DNA of 55,299 nt from Anaeramoeba ignava (Eukaryota > Metamonada > Anaeramoebidae), in NCBI GenBank assembly GCA_028826165.1, contig JAPDFW010000043.1, positions 1 to 55,299 of the forward strand, in the 5' to 3' direction. The position numbers and the translations under genes were made by a program. Of the stretch, positions 34,301-42,625 are shown in pieces; within the stretch, counting starts at the first letter, position 1; each line of letters starts with the position of its first letter. The notes below the pieces were generated by a model. The model made no database searches and was not told the origin of the DNA. It worked only from the letters and a program-made list of their open reading frames with translations.

Positions 34301-35149
34301 CCATATCAATATTATGAAATTTCAATTTATTCATCAGCTGATTTAAATTGTTCATTTAATGAATATTCAGGAATTAATTCAACAACATCAATTATCACTG
34401 ATAATTTACCAGCTCCAACAATTTATGAAGCAATTTCTAAAATTGAAGAAATTGAATTAAATTTTACAAAAGTTGAATATGCAAATAATTATTCAATTTC
34501 ACTTGATAACGGAACAAATTGGCAAAATTTCACATCTCTTGATTTAAATGGAAATGAAGTAATTGGAACAATAAGTGGAATATCTGGAAATGTTGAATAT
34601 AATATTTCAATTAGAGGATGTGCAGATTTAAATTGTGAAACTCAATATTTAGGATTATCAAGTTCAATTATAACAAAAAAAGCTAAATTAGGAAATATTA
34701 CTTCATTAAATTGTAATTCATTAATTAATGGATTTATTTGCACTTGGGATTTATTAAATTTATCAGATGGATTACAGAAATATTCATTTCATTATAATAT
34801 GTTCTCAGTTTGTTTACCAAAATTCACAAATTTCTATTCAGTATCAGGATTAAATGGAGGAGAAGAATATACCATTCTTATTTTTGCCTCAACTGATGAA
34901 AATTGTATTGGGGATGAATATTCAGGAATTATATCCTCGGCTTCCGTGAAAATATTAAGTCCAACTGAAACATCAGAAAGTTCATCTAAAGCTCCAATAA
35001 TTGCTATGACAGTAGTTATTCCTGTTCTTGTTATTACAACAGTTATTATTATTGTTGTTTTGATTAAGAAACAAAAAAATAGCATCCAGAATTTTATCAA
35101 ACAAGAACAAAAAAAACTTGAAGAAGCAGGAGAAATTGAGATGATCTAA
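31310..35149 (+). CDS. Type I membrane protein: seven FG-GAP-like blades, FN3-like repeats, one transmembrane segment
   Basis: 1279 residues from the ATG at 31310; an upstream in-frame ATG at 31241 would spoil the signal peptide M-K-A-K-N-N-F-L-I-Q-F-L-L-I-F-L. Residues of about 70-370 form seven repeats of about 44 residues (F-G-x-S-[VI]-S-I-Y-E-D-V-x-V-I-G-A-Y...Y-I-Y-R-Y-N-G-T-N-F), fitting a complete seven-bladed integrin-alpha-like propeller. Then come about nine fibronectin-III-like modules, three of which form near-identical two-module units. Many N-x-S/T sites are present. Five modules begin with C-x(8-9)-C-x-W. A single membrane helix (A-M-T-V-V-I-P-V-L-V-I-T-T-V-I-I-I-V-V-L-I) is followed by a short Lys/Glu tail. 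It is probably an adhesion or recognition receptor; the ligand is unknown. It sits inside the RCC1-BTB cluster. Confidence 0.85.
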   Translation: MKAKNNFLIQFLLIFLIIFKFSFQNQKSISSLISISPILTEIETTRLLTETTRYYSTPDEAWIWNLLDQFSASGNFGSSISIYEDVLVIGAYGENKAYIYRYNGTNFELEQILSETSSYFGSSVSIYEDVIVIGDYSANKAYIYRYNGTNFEQEQILSEPSASSFGYSISIYEDVLVIGAYGANKAYIYRYNGTNFEQEQILSEIAQYFGSSVSIYEDVIVIGTYDARQVYIYRYNGTNFEQEQILSEPSASNFGKSVSIYENATVIGAHGANKAYIYRYNGTNFEQEQILSEPSASNFGKSVSIYEDVIVIGAYDVNKAYIYRYNGTNFEQEQILSGIASTFGYSVSIYGNFTAIGAYMTSQAFVYEASLIPQVNILNCSSLFSSFDCYWNKVEFISTLSYQINYGFDWIDIDSPILEDGNVYYQQFNSSFYDNITGNEYYSIQIKACADSTPKCGEPSSFINLTTKIDSVKDFQLTNANSSINVTWNPPNVQINEGIAHLDHYNISYFNQSQPDSISFFSVDNSSLDYFLNNLESENDYNISIWGCRTQECEGDDKGEIVESSISLLFSEVSDLSCSISSSIDINCNWNQPINCSIPSYYNLTYQAISEEDSGNYQPTSSNQQFTAQFPNQEYQINVSACNSNGKCGNISTTSIITDNLPIAPTIYETISKIEEIELNFTKLTNANNYSISLDNGTNWQKFTSLDLNGNEVIGTINGISGNIEYNISIRGCADLNCETQYLGLSSSIITKKAKLGNITSLNCNSLICGFECTWDLLNLSDGLEGYSLSYNSTSVCLPKTQTNYSISGELIPLGNYEISIYSSADLNCSFNEYSGINSTTSIITDNLPAPTIYEAISKIEEIELNFTKVEYANNYSISLDNGTNWQNFTSLDLNGNEVIGTINGISGNIEYNISIRGCVDSICETQYLGLSSSIITKKAKLGNITSLNCSSIPFGFECTWDLLNLSDGLEGYSLSYNSTSVCLPKTQTNYSISLLLPYQYYEISIYSSADLNCSFNEYSGINSTTSIITDNLPAPTIYEAISKIEEIELNFTKVEYANNYSISLDNGTNWQNFTSLDLNGNEVIGTISGISGNVEYNISIRGCADLNCETQYLGLSSSIITKKAKLGNITSLNCNSLINGFICTWDLLNLSDGLQKYSFHYNMFSVCLPKFTNFYSVSGLNGGEEYTILIFASTDENCIGDEYSGIISSASVKILSPTETSESSSKAPIIAMTVVIPVLVITTVIIIVVLIKKQKNSIQNFIKQEQKKLEEAGEIEMI
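31533..32430 (+). repeat. Seven tandem repeats of about 132 bp coding FG-GAP-like blades
   Basis: Units start near 31533, 31665, 31800, 31933, 32066, 32199 and 32336 and differ by few bases. The stretch TACAGATATAATGGAACAAA is kept in six of them. Nucleotide-level similarity suggests recent duplication or ongoing conversion. Confidence 0.85.
33303..34960 (+). repeat. Three tandem units of about 556 bp coding paired FN3-like modules
   Basis: The tract ACAATTTATGAA marks the unit starts at 33305, 33863 and 34418 (spacing 558 and 555). Units 1 and 2 and units 2 and 3 are nearly identical except for short islands at the C-x8-C-x-W turn and the following loop. Confidence 0.85.
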
Positions 35150-35250
35150 TCTTTTTTTATTTCTTTCTTTATTCCTTTCTTTTTTTCTTTCTTTTCAAAA
35201 ATTCATCAAAGGAAGAATAAAAAAGATTTCAAAAAATAAAATTCAATTTT

Positions 35251-35916
35251 CTTTCTTCTTTTTCCAATCTTGAAGAAGATTTGATAAAATTATTTAGAAG
35301 AAAAGAATTTTGTAATATTTCATTTAAAACAGAAAATGGAGAAATAATTGAAGCTCATAAATTAATATTGAAATATAGATTAAATCAAAATCAAAATCAA
35401 AATGAAATTGAAAAACTTCAAGAAATTATTTCAAAAAAATCAATTAAAGAATCAAATCAAATATTTGAAATGATTTATTCAAACAATTCCAAAATAAATC
35501 CAAAATTATATTCTGAAATTAAAGAAATTATAAATTCAAATGAAAAAATTGAAGAAACAATGAAAAGAATTTATTTAAATGAAAATGAAAAAGATTTTAT
35601 AATTGAAAGAAAAGAAAAACAATATAAATTTCCTAAATTAATATTAATAATGAGAAGTGAATTATATCGAGGAATGTTTTTATCTGTAACAGAAGATAAA
35701 TCTAATAAAGTTACAGATTATAGTGAATTAAGTAATAAATCATTTCAAATATTTGAATATTGGATTTATTCAAATCAAATTAAAGATGAAATTAAAATTA
35801 CAAAAGAAATAATTAATGAAATTCAAATTGGAATTGATTATTTTCAATTAAATCAAACAAATCCAAATTTATTTGATTTATTAATTAACAAATTTAATAA
35901 TCAAAATCAAAATTAA
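35251..35916 (+). pseudogene. RCC1-BTB copy 5, BTB-only fragment
   Basis: Homology to the cluster starts abruptly at S-S-F-S-N-L-E-E-D-L-I-K-L-F, exactly the propeller/BTB border, and continues through both BTB cores to the usual end. The reading frame is open and intact, but there is no ATG before the homology, no T-tract/CAT motif and no propeller. It begins only about 100 bp after the surface-protein stop. It may be a dead remnant or a sequence donor for gene conversion. If translated at all, it would need an internal Met such as that in E-M-I-Y-S-N. Confidence 0.75.
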
Positions 35917-35997
35917 AAATTAAAATTAAATTTAAAATTAAAATTAAAATTAAAATTAAAATTAAAATTAAAATTAAAATTAAAATCAAAAAAATTT

Positions 35998-36042
35998 TTT
36001 TAATTTTTCAATTTTCATTTTTTCATTTTTTTCTTTTTAAAA
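35998..36042 (+). promoter_or_regulatory. T-tract/CAT start-proximal motif
   Basis: TTTTTCAATTTTCATTTTTT, CATTTTTTTC and TTTTTAAAA run directly into the ATG at 36043, after a short AAAATT array that follows the copy 5 fragment. Confidence 0.5.
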
Positions 36043-37833
36043 ATGAATGAAGTTTTATTTTTTGGTTATAATCAATATCCAAAACTTTTCGAAAACGAAT
36101 CAACTAAAATAACAAAACCAATTCAATTTAAATTTAAATTTGAAAATGAAAATGAAAATGAAAAACAAATTAAACAAATTTCAACAAGTTATTATTCAAT
36201 AATTTTCCTTTTTAAAAATGGAAAAGCAATAGAATATTTAAGTAAAAATAATTCAAAACAAAATCCTGAAAAAATCCAAATTGAAGAAAATATTCAAAAA
36301 GTAACTGTTGGTTGGGAGAATGAAGCTATTTTAACAATAGAAGGAAATGTATTAGCCAAAAGAAGAAATATTAATCCAGAAAATCCAAATGAATTTATCA
36401 ATATTTCAACATTAATTGAAGATACAAATGATAGAATAATTCAAGATATTGTTTCTGGATACAGTTCAATTTACTTATTAACTTCAAATCAAAATGCTTA
36501 TGGAATTGGTTCAAATCGATATGGTCAATTTGGTTTTGATTCTAAAACACTTAAAGAAACAGAAAAACCAATTTTAATGATGAAAAATGTTTCTAAAATA
36601 TTTTCAGGAAATTCTTCAAATCATGTTTTTCTTTTAAATTCAAATCAAGAATTATTTGGATGTGGTGATAATGAACAAGGTCAACTTGGATTAGGAGAAT
36701 CAAGAAAACAAGAAACAAAAATCGATAAATTAACCAAAATCCAAAATATTCCAAAAGGTAAAATAATTGATATTAAATGTGGATATGTTCATTCAGTAAT
36801 GTTGATTGAAAATCAAAATCAAAATCCAAAAAGAAAACTTTATTCATGTGGACATTATCGATATAATGGACTTGGCAAAAGTGAAGATGAAAATACTTAT
36901 GAATTTACTGAAATCAAATCATCTTTATTTGAAAATGATGATAATTATATTCGAGAAATTTCTTGTGGGATATTTCATAATTTGATTTTAACTTCCAATG
37001 AAAAGATGATAGTGTTTGGAAGTAATTTTTATGGTGAATTAGGAAATGGAAATACAAATGAACAATCAATCCCTATTCAAATTGAACTTCCTAAATTAAG
37101 ATTTAATGAAAATATTTCTAATTATCATATTTCTTGTGGATATTACAATTCATTTCTTTATTATTCTTCTCCTTCTTTTTCCAATCTTGAAGAAGATTTG
37201 ATAAAATTATTTGAAAGAAAAGAATTTTGTAATATTTCATTTAAAACAGAAAATGGAGAAATAATCAAAGCTCATAAATTAATATTGAAATATAGATTAA
37301 ATCAAAATCAAAATCAAAATGAAATTGAAAAACTTCAAGAAATTATTTCAAAAAAATCAATTAAAGAATCAAATCAAATATTTGAAATGATTTATTCAAA
37401 CAGAATAATAAATCCAATATTGTATTCTGAAATTAAAGAAATTATAAATTCAAATGAAAAAATTGAAGAAACAATGAAAAGAATTTATTTAAATGAAAAT
37501 GAAAATGAAAATGAAAATGAAAAAGATTTTATTATTGAAAGAAAAGAAAAACAATATAAATTTCCAAAATTAATATTAATAATGAGAAGTGAATTATATC
37601 GAGGAATGTTTTTATCTGTAACAAATGATACTTCAAATAAAGTTACAGATTATAGTGAATTAAGTAATAAATCATTTCAAATATTAGAATATTGGATTTA
37701 TTCAAATCAAATTAAAGAAGGAATTGAAATTACACAAGAAATTATTGATGAAATTCAAACTGGAATTGATTATTTTCAATTAAATCAAACAAATCCAAAT
37801 TTATTTGATTTATTAATTAAAAATCAAAATTAA
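36043..37833 (+). CDS. RCC1-propeller plus double-BTB protein, copy 6
   Basis: 596 residues, intact. Blade motifs: S-N-R-Y-G-Q-F-G-F-D, D-N-E-Q-G-Q-L-G-L-G, S-C-G-H-Y-R-Y-N-G-L-G and S-N-F-Y-G-E-L-G-N-G. The last has Glu and Asn in place of the usual Gln and Thr, a change in blade-top residues. Between the two BTB cores it carries an extended N-E-N-E-N-E-N-E repeat, and it lost part of the C-terminal K-K-F-N-N tail (ends L-I-K-N-Q-N). Otherwise the BTB half is as in the other copies. A hexamer array follows the stop. Confidence 0.88.
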   Translation: MNEVLFFGYNQYPKLFENESTKITKPIQFKFKFENENENEKQIKQISTSYYSIIFLFKNGKAIEYLSKNNSKQNPEKIQIEENIQKVTVGWENEAILTIEGNVLAKRRNINPENPNEFINISTLIEDTNDRIIQDIVSGYSSIYLLTSNQNAYGIGSNRYGQFGFDSKTLKETEKPILMMKNVSKIFSGNSSNHVFLLNSNQELFGCGDNEQGQLGLGESRKQETKIDKLTKIQNIPKGKIIDIKCGYVHSVMLIENQNQNPKRKLYSCGHYRYNGLGKSEDENTYEFTEIKSSLFENDDNYIREISCGIFHNLILTSNEKMIVFGSNFYGELGNGNTNEQSIPIQIELPKLRFNENISNYHISCGYYNSFLYYSSPSFSNLEEDLIKLFERKEFCNISFKTENGEIIKAHKLILKYRLNQNQNQNEIEKLQEIISKKSIKESNQIFEMIYSNRIINPILYSEIKEIINSNEKIEETMKRIYLNENENENENEKDFIIERKEKQYKFPKLILIMRSELYRGMFLSVTNDTSNKVTDYSELSNKSFQILEYWIYSNQIKEGIEITQEIIDEIQTGIDYFQLNQTNPNLFDLLIKNQN

Positions 37834-38275
37834 AATCAAAATTAAAAATTAAAATTAAAATTAAAAATTAAAATCAAAATCAAAATCAAAATCAAAATCA
37901 AAATTAAAATTAAAATCAAAATTTAAAATCAAAATTAAAATCAAAATTAAAATTAAAATTAAAATTAAAATTAAAATTAAAATTAAAATTAAAATTAAAA
38001 TCAAAAATTAAAATTAAAATTATAATTAAAATTAAAATCAAAATTAAAATTAAAATTAAAATTAAAATTAAAATTAAAATTAAAATTAAAATTAAAATTA
38101 AAATTAAATTTAAAATTAAAATTAAAATCAAAATTAAATTTAAAATTAAAATTAAAATTAAAATTAATATTAAAATTAAAATTAAAATTAAAATTAAAAT
38201 TAAAATTAAAATCAAAAACAAAAACAAAAACAATTAAAATTAAAATTAAAATTAAAATTAAAATTCAAAAAATCA
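37834..38275 (+). repeat. AAAATT hexamer array between RCC1-BTB copy 6 and PSF1
   Basis: About 440 bp of AAAATT/AAAATC hexamers with sparse AAATTT slips, A-rich on the coding strand of both neighbours. No gene is seen. The long Leu/Ile ORF readable on the minus strand is a product of the repeat. Confidence 0.9.
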
Positions 38276-38315
38276 TTTTTTCATTTTTCATTTTTCATTT
38301 TTTTTTTTTGAATGA

Positions 38316-38897
38316 ATGAATACAGAAATTGCAGTTGAACTTTTAAAAGAACTTCAACGAACAACTGAACAATTACCGAAATATGATCAATCATTAGTAC
38401 AAAAAGTAATAGAAGAAACTAATCGGAAGCAAGAACAACTTCACGAAATGGTGAAGCAAAAAAAATACGAAGACACAATTTCGAAAACAAAACTCCACAT
38501 ATTAAATTATATGATAGAAAGAAACGAGCAAATCTTGACATCATATCATTTAGAAAGAGGGAAAAAACTGATTGAAATGAGATGGGATTTTGGATCAGTG
38601 ATTCCAAATCAAATTCGGGAAAATATCACTCAAAATGAGGAATCTTTTCATCATGAATATTGCCAAATATTAGAAGACTATATGAATTCGTTGGATCTTG
38701 ATTTGACTCAAGATCATCAACCGCCTTCTAATGATCTTTATATTGAAGTTCGTGTTCTTAAAGATTATGGTCAGATTTTTATTGATGGTGGTCAAAGTAT
38801 TGTTGAATTGAAAAAAAATTCTAGGTTGTTTTTGAGAAGAGTTGATGCTGAAAATTTAATTCGTGAAGGTGTTTTGGAACATATTATTTCTAATTAG
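38316..38897 (+). CDS. PSF1: GINS complex subunit Psf1
   Basis: 193 residues; animal and fungal Psf1 are about 196-208. The N-terminal helical A-domain has A-x-E-L-L-K-E-L and the signature R-G-K-K-L-x-E-M-R-W-D-F-G-S-V-I-P-N, matching Psf1 'R..RWE.GS.LP'. The C-terminal part has D-L-T-Q-D, P-P-x-x-x-L-Y-I-E-V-R-V-L-K-D-Y-G, L-K-K-N-S, F-L-R-R and L-I-R-E-G-V-L-E-H-I, the B-domain that in Psf1 contacts Cdc45/pol epsilon. GINS is part of the CMG replicative helicase. The ATG at 38316 (an overlapping ATG at 38312 is in another frame) gives the family's normal N-terminus. Single exon. It follows the hexamer array and the T-tract/CAT motif. Confidence 0.92.
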   Translation: MNTEIAVELLKELQRTTEQLPKYDQSLVQKVIEETNRKQEQLHEMVKQKKYEDTISKTKLHILNYMIERNEQILTSYHLERGKKLIEMRWDFGSVIPNQIRENITQNEESFHHEYCQILEDYMNSLDLDLTQDHQPPSNDLYIEVRVLKDYGQIFIDGGQSIVELKKNSRLFLRRVDAENLIREGVLEHIISN

Positions 38898-38939
38898 TTT
38901 TTTTTTCTTTTTTTTTATTCGAAATAAAAATTTTTTTAA

Positions 38940-38981
38940 ATTCATTTTTTCATTTTTTCATTTTTTCATTTATTTTTTAAA
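38940..38981 (+). promoter_or_regulatory. T-tract/CAT motif, fourfold
   Basis: Four successive CATTTTTT units directly precede the ATG at 38982. This is the clearest example of the recurrent start-proximal motif, and it lies only about 45 bp after the PSF1 stop. Confidence 0.55.
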
Positions 38982-40562
38982 ATGAACAAAATTTATTCAA
39001 TGAAATGTGTTGCACAAAACTATGCTGTACAAAATCAAATTAAAATGAAAATTCATTTATAAAATTAAAATTCATTTACAAAATCAAAATTAAAATTAAA
39101 ATTCGTTTATAAAATTAAAATTCATTTATAAAATTAAAAATAAAATGAAAATTCATTTATAAAATTAAAATTCATTTATAAAATTAAAATTGATTTGAAT
39201 TTAAAATTAAAAATTAAAATTAAAATTAAAATTAAAATTCATTTATAAAATTGATTTGAATTTAAAATTGATTTGAATTTAAAATTTATTTGGATTTAGT
39301 GGGGAAAACAAGGCCAAGAAAGTTTAGTCGCAAAATTATGGTCATTAAATAATAATAAAGAAATTACAAACAACAAAGAACCATTCGCAGAATTTTGGAT
39401 GGGAGATCATCCAAATGGACCATCAAAAATTATGGATTCCAACTCAAAAGAAATTGAATTTGAAGAATGGATTGAAAAAAACAAAGAAAAAACAGGAGAA
39501 GAAATTTTGGAATTCAATGAATCAAGAAACAATCCAAAAAATCAGTTGCCATTTTTATTCAAAGTTTTATCAATTAACAAAACACTCTCTATTCAGGCAC
39601 ATCCTGATCGAGAACTTGCGCAAAAATTGCACAAAAATTACCCAGATATTTATAAGGATCCAAATCATAAGCCAGAACTGGCGATTGCGATTTCTGGATT
39701 GGAAGCAATTATGGGATTTAAACCATTGCAGCAAATCAATCAAAATATCCAAAATTTTAATTATTTGCAAAATGTTATTGATGGAAACGCTGCGAATCAA
39801 TTCAGCACAGTTATTAACGATCCAAATTCGGATGAGAATCAAAAATCACAAGTTTTGAAATTGGTTTTTTCTTCCCTTTTAAATTGTTCTGATGAAGTCA
39901 TCAAAAATCAATTGGAAAACATGAAGAAAGAAATTGAAAGTAAAATAGAAAAAGGAATTGAAATTTCGGATGAAGAAAAATTAGCAATTAAACTCAACAC
40001 ACAATTTCCAAACGATTCAGGCGCTTTTTTGGCGTTTTTTATGAACCATCTTTTTTTACAAAAAGGAGAATGTGTTTTTATCAAAGAAAATATTTGTCAT
40101 GCTTATATTTCAGGCGATATTATTGAATGCATGGCTCGTTCTGATAACGTTGTGAGAGCGGGTCTTACTCCCAAATTTCAAGACAAGAAAACTCTTATTG
40201 AAATGCTTGACTATTCTCCTTCTCAAAACTCAAAAATCCAAAAACCAAAGCAAATTGATTCTTTTGTTTCTTCTTTTGAACCTTCTTTTGAAGAATTTAT
40301 TGTTCACCAAATTTCTGTTCCTAAAAATCAACTTTATTCTTATCGTCAAAATCAAAATTTATCCATTTTACTTGTTCTTTTTGGATCGGCAAATATTTCT
40401 CTTTCTGAGAAAATTGATTCAAATCATGATCTTTCTTTTTTCAAAATTAAACAAGGTGATGTTTTTTTGATTCCTGCTAAAACTCAAATTAGTTTTCAAA
40501 CTGAACAAGAATCAATTACTTGTTATTCAGTTACTTTAGGAAATAAAGGAGAAAAAATTTAA
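38982..40562 (+). CDS. MPI: Mannose-6-phosphate isomerase (type I PMI), two exons
   Basis: Exon 1 (38982-39026) gives M-N-K-I-Y-S-M-K-C-V-A-Q-N-Y-A. Exon 2 (39300-40562) continues W-G-K-Q-G, recreating the family's N-Y-x-W-G-K motif, so the 273-bp intron is certain. 435 residues. Zinc-site and active-site parts: S-I-Q-A-H-P-D (Gln and His ligands), H-K-P-E-L-A-I-A-I (Glu), and I-C-H-A-Y-I-S-G-D-I-I-E-C-M-A-R-S-D-N-V-V-R-A-G-L-T-P-K with the third His and the catalytic Arg. The enzyme interconverts fructose-6-phosphate and mannose-6-phosphate, feeding glycosylation and GPI synthesis in the cytosol. The intron is filled with AAAATTCATTTATAAAATT repeats. GC is higher than in the low-complexity neighbours. 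Confidence 0.93.
39027..39299 (+). repeat. PMI intron, AAAATTCATTTATAAAATT repeats
   Basis: Intron with GT/AG ends (GTACAAAATC ... GGATTTAG). Most of its length is permutations of AAAATT and ATTCATTTATAAAATT. Confidence 0.85.
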
Positions 40563-40631
40563 AATAAAAAATAAATAAAAAAGCAAAAATATTTTTTTCA
40601 TTTTTTTCTTTTTTAAAACACAAAAAATAAA

Positions 40632-42482
40632 ATGAATAATAATAATAATCAAAATTCAAATTCAAATTCAAATTCAAATTCAAATTCAAATTCGAATGAA
40701 ACAGAAACTGAAACAGAAACAGAAACTGAAACAGAAACTGAAACTCAAACTGAAACTGAAAATGAAAATGAAATTAAAATGAAAAATTTAGAAAAAAAAG
40801 TAACAAAAAATTTAATTAAAGATTATTCAAACCTTTTAAATGGAAATTCATTTAAAGATTTTTCAATTTTTGTTGAGAATAAATCAAATCCTTTTGAAAT
40901 TAAAGTTCATAAATCAATTTTATCTTCAAGATCTCCTTTTTTTAATTCATTTTTAAAAGGGAAAAATCATATTGATAAGATTTCTTTAAATGAATTTAAT
41001 AAAAAAGAAATGGAATCAATTTTGAGTTATATTTATTATGGAAATATTTCTTTTGAGAATCAAGAAAATCTTATTCAATTATTGGAAATTTCAATTTATT
41101 TTAAATTATATTTATTGAAAGAAATTATTCAAAAAAAAATTCCAAATTCAATTAATTATTCAAATTTTTTCCAATTTTTATTCCAAAATCGAAATTTAAA
41201 TTCAAATGAAATTGAAATAAAATGTTTTGAATTAATAAATCAAAATTTTTCCCAAATTCAAAATAATGAGAATTTATTCAATTTAACTAAAGAAGAAATT
41301 ATCAAATTTATTCAATTTAAACAAGAAAAAAAAGAAATTTTTCAATTTGATTTTTTTCAATTTTTAAATAATTGGATTGAAAAAAGAAACGAAAGATTAA
41401 AATTAAAGAAATATGAATACAAAGAGAATGAAAAGAAAAGATTATTTCATTCTTTTTTTTCATTATTTGATAAAGATTCAATTTCAAAACAAGATTTTGA
41501 TAAATTAAATCAATTTGATTTTTTTCCTAAATCTTTTTTAGTTGATATTCAAAACAAAGTTATTCAAGACAATCAAAAAGAAATTGAAGATAAATTGAAA
41601 AAAGAGCTTGATGAAATGAAATTGGAAATGAATAAAAAAGATAAGAAAAATAAAGAAATGAAAAGGAAAATTGAAAAGAAATGGAAAAGAGAAATGAAAG
41701 ATAGTAAATTCGAAAATCAACAATTAAAACAAGAAGTTCAGCAGAAAAACAAAGAAATTGAATATAAATGGAAAAGAGAAATGGATCAAATGCATATTGA
41801 AATTGATGAGAAAAACAGGGAAAATGATCAAATAAAATCAGAAATTAAGGAAAAAAGTAAAGAAAACGAAATATTGAAATCAAAAATTGAGAGAAAAAAA
41901 AAGAAAATCAAAATGGTTACACATTTTCCTAAATTTTCAGATTCAAAAATTATTGAAGATATTAAGCATGCAAAGAAATTAAATGAATGGATAAATGATA
42001 ATGATTTTTATTCTAAAATGAAAAAAGGATTTTCAGCAAAAAGAGATGGATTTGATTGTAAAAAATGGCATTCAACAGTTGATAATAGAGGAAGAACATT
42101 AGTTATTATCAAAACAAAAGATAATTTTATTTTTGGAGGATTTACTCAAATTGGATTTATGACAGGAGATTCAAGATATATTAAAGACTCAAATGCATTT
42201 ATTTTTTCATTAAGAAATGATAAAGGGGATAGGAAACCAGAAAAGTTTACAACTGAAAAATGGAAAGAACAATATGCAATTTATTATAATCCAGCTAATG
42301 GTCCATTTTTTGGATATCCTGATTTTTATTTAAATTCTAATTTACAATCTGGTTATTCTCTTTTTGGTACTTATTATAATCTTCCTAAGGGAATTCAAAA
42401 AGGAACAAATGAAGCTAAAAGTTATTTAGCTGGTTCTTATGATAATTGGGTTGTTGATGAAGTTGAAACTTATTTCATTTAA
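40632..42482 (+). CDS. BTB / coiled-coil / TLDc protein
   Basis: 616 residues, single exon. The N-terminus is a Ser/Asn then Glu/Thr dipeptide tract (to about residue 50). A BTB domain follows (K-D-F-S-I-F-V-E-N...I-K-V-H-K-S-I-L-S-S-R-S-P-F-F, with I-L-S-Y-I-Y-Y-G) and a BACK-like helical region (to about 300). Next is a basic coiled coil with three diverged K-W-K-R-E-M units (about 330-425). The C-terminal TLDc domain (about 445-616) shows F-S-A-K-R-D-G-F-D, H-S-x-x-D-N-R-G-x-T-L-V-I-I-K, F-G-G-F-T-Q-I-G, A-F-I-F-S-L-R-N and N-W-V-V-D-E-V-E-T-Y. TLDc proteins act in oxidation resistance and bind V-ATPase. BTB-coil-TLDc fusions are typical of some amoeboid protists; the coupling to ubiquitin ligases is inference. 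Confidence 0.88.
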   Translation: MNNNNNQNSNSNSNSNSNSNSNETETETETETETETETQTETENENEIKMKNLEKKVTKNLIKDYSNLLNGNSFKDFSIFVENKSNPFEIKVHKSILSSRSPFFNSFLKGKNHIDKISLNEFNKKEMESILSYIYYGNISFENQENLIQLLEISIYFKLYLLKEIIQKKIPNSINYSNFFQFLFQNRNLNSNEIEIKCFELINQNFSQIQNNENLFNLTKEEIIKFIQFKQEKKEIFQFDFFQFLNNWIEKRNERLKLKKYEYKENEKKRLFHSFFSLFDKDSISKQDFDKLNQFDFFPKSFLVDIQNKVIQDNQKEIEDKLKKELDEMKLEMNKKDKKNKEMKRKIEKKWKREMKDSKFENQQLKQEVQQKNKEIEYKWKREMDQMHIEIDEKNRENDQIKSEIKEKSKENEILKSKIERKKKKIKMVTHFPKFSDSKIIEDIKHAKKLNEWINDNDFYSKMKKGFSAKRDGFDCKKWHSTVDNRGRTLVIIKTKDNFIFGGFTQIGFMTGDSRYIKDSNAFIFSLRNDKGDRKPEKFTTEKWKEQYAIYYNPANGPFFGYPDFYLNSNLQSGYSLFGTYYNLPKGIQKGTNEAKSYLAGSYDNWVVDEVETYFI

Positions 42483-42625
42483 AAATTTTTTTTCAACTTT
42501 TTTTTCAAAATTTAATTCTATTTTAATTTACTTTCAATCAAATTAAATTCTTCAAATCAATAAAAAAGAAACAAATCTAGTTTTAAACAATTTAATTTTA
42601 ATTTAAAAATGTTATTAAAAAGTTG

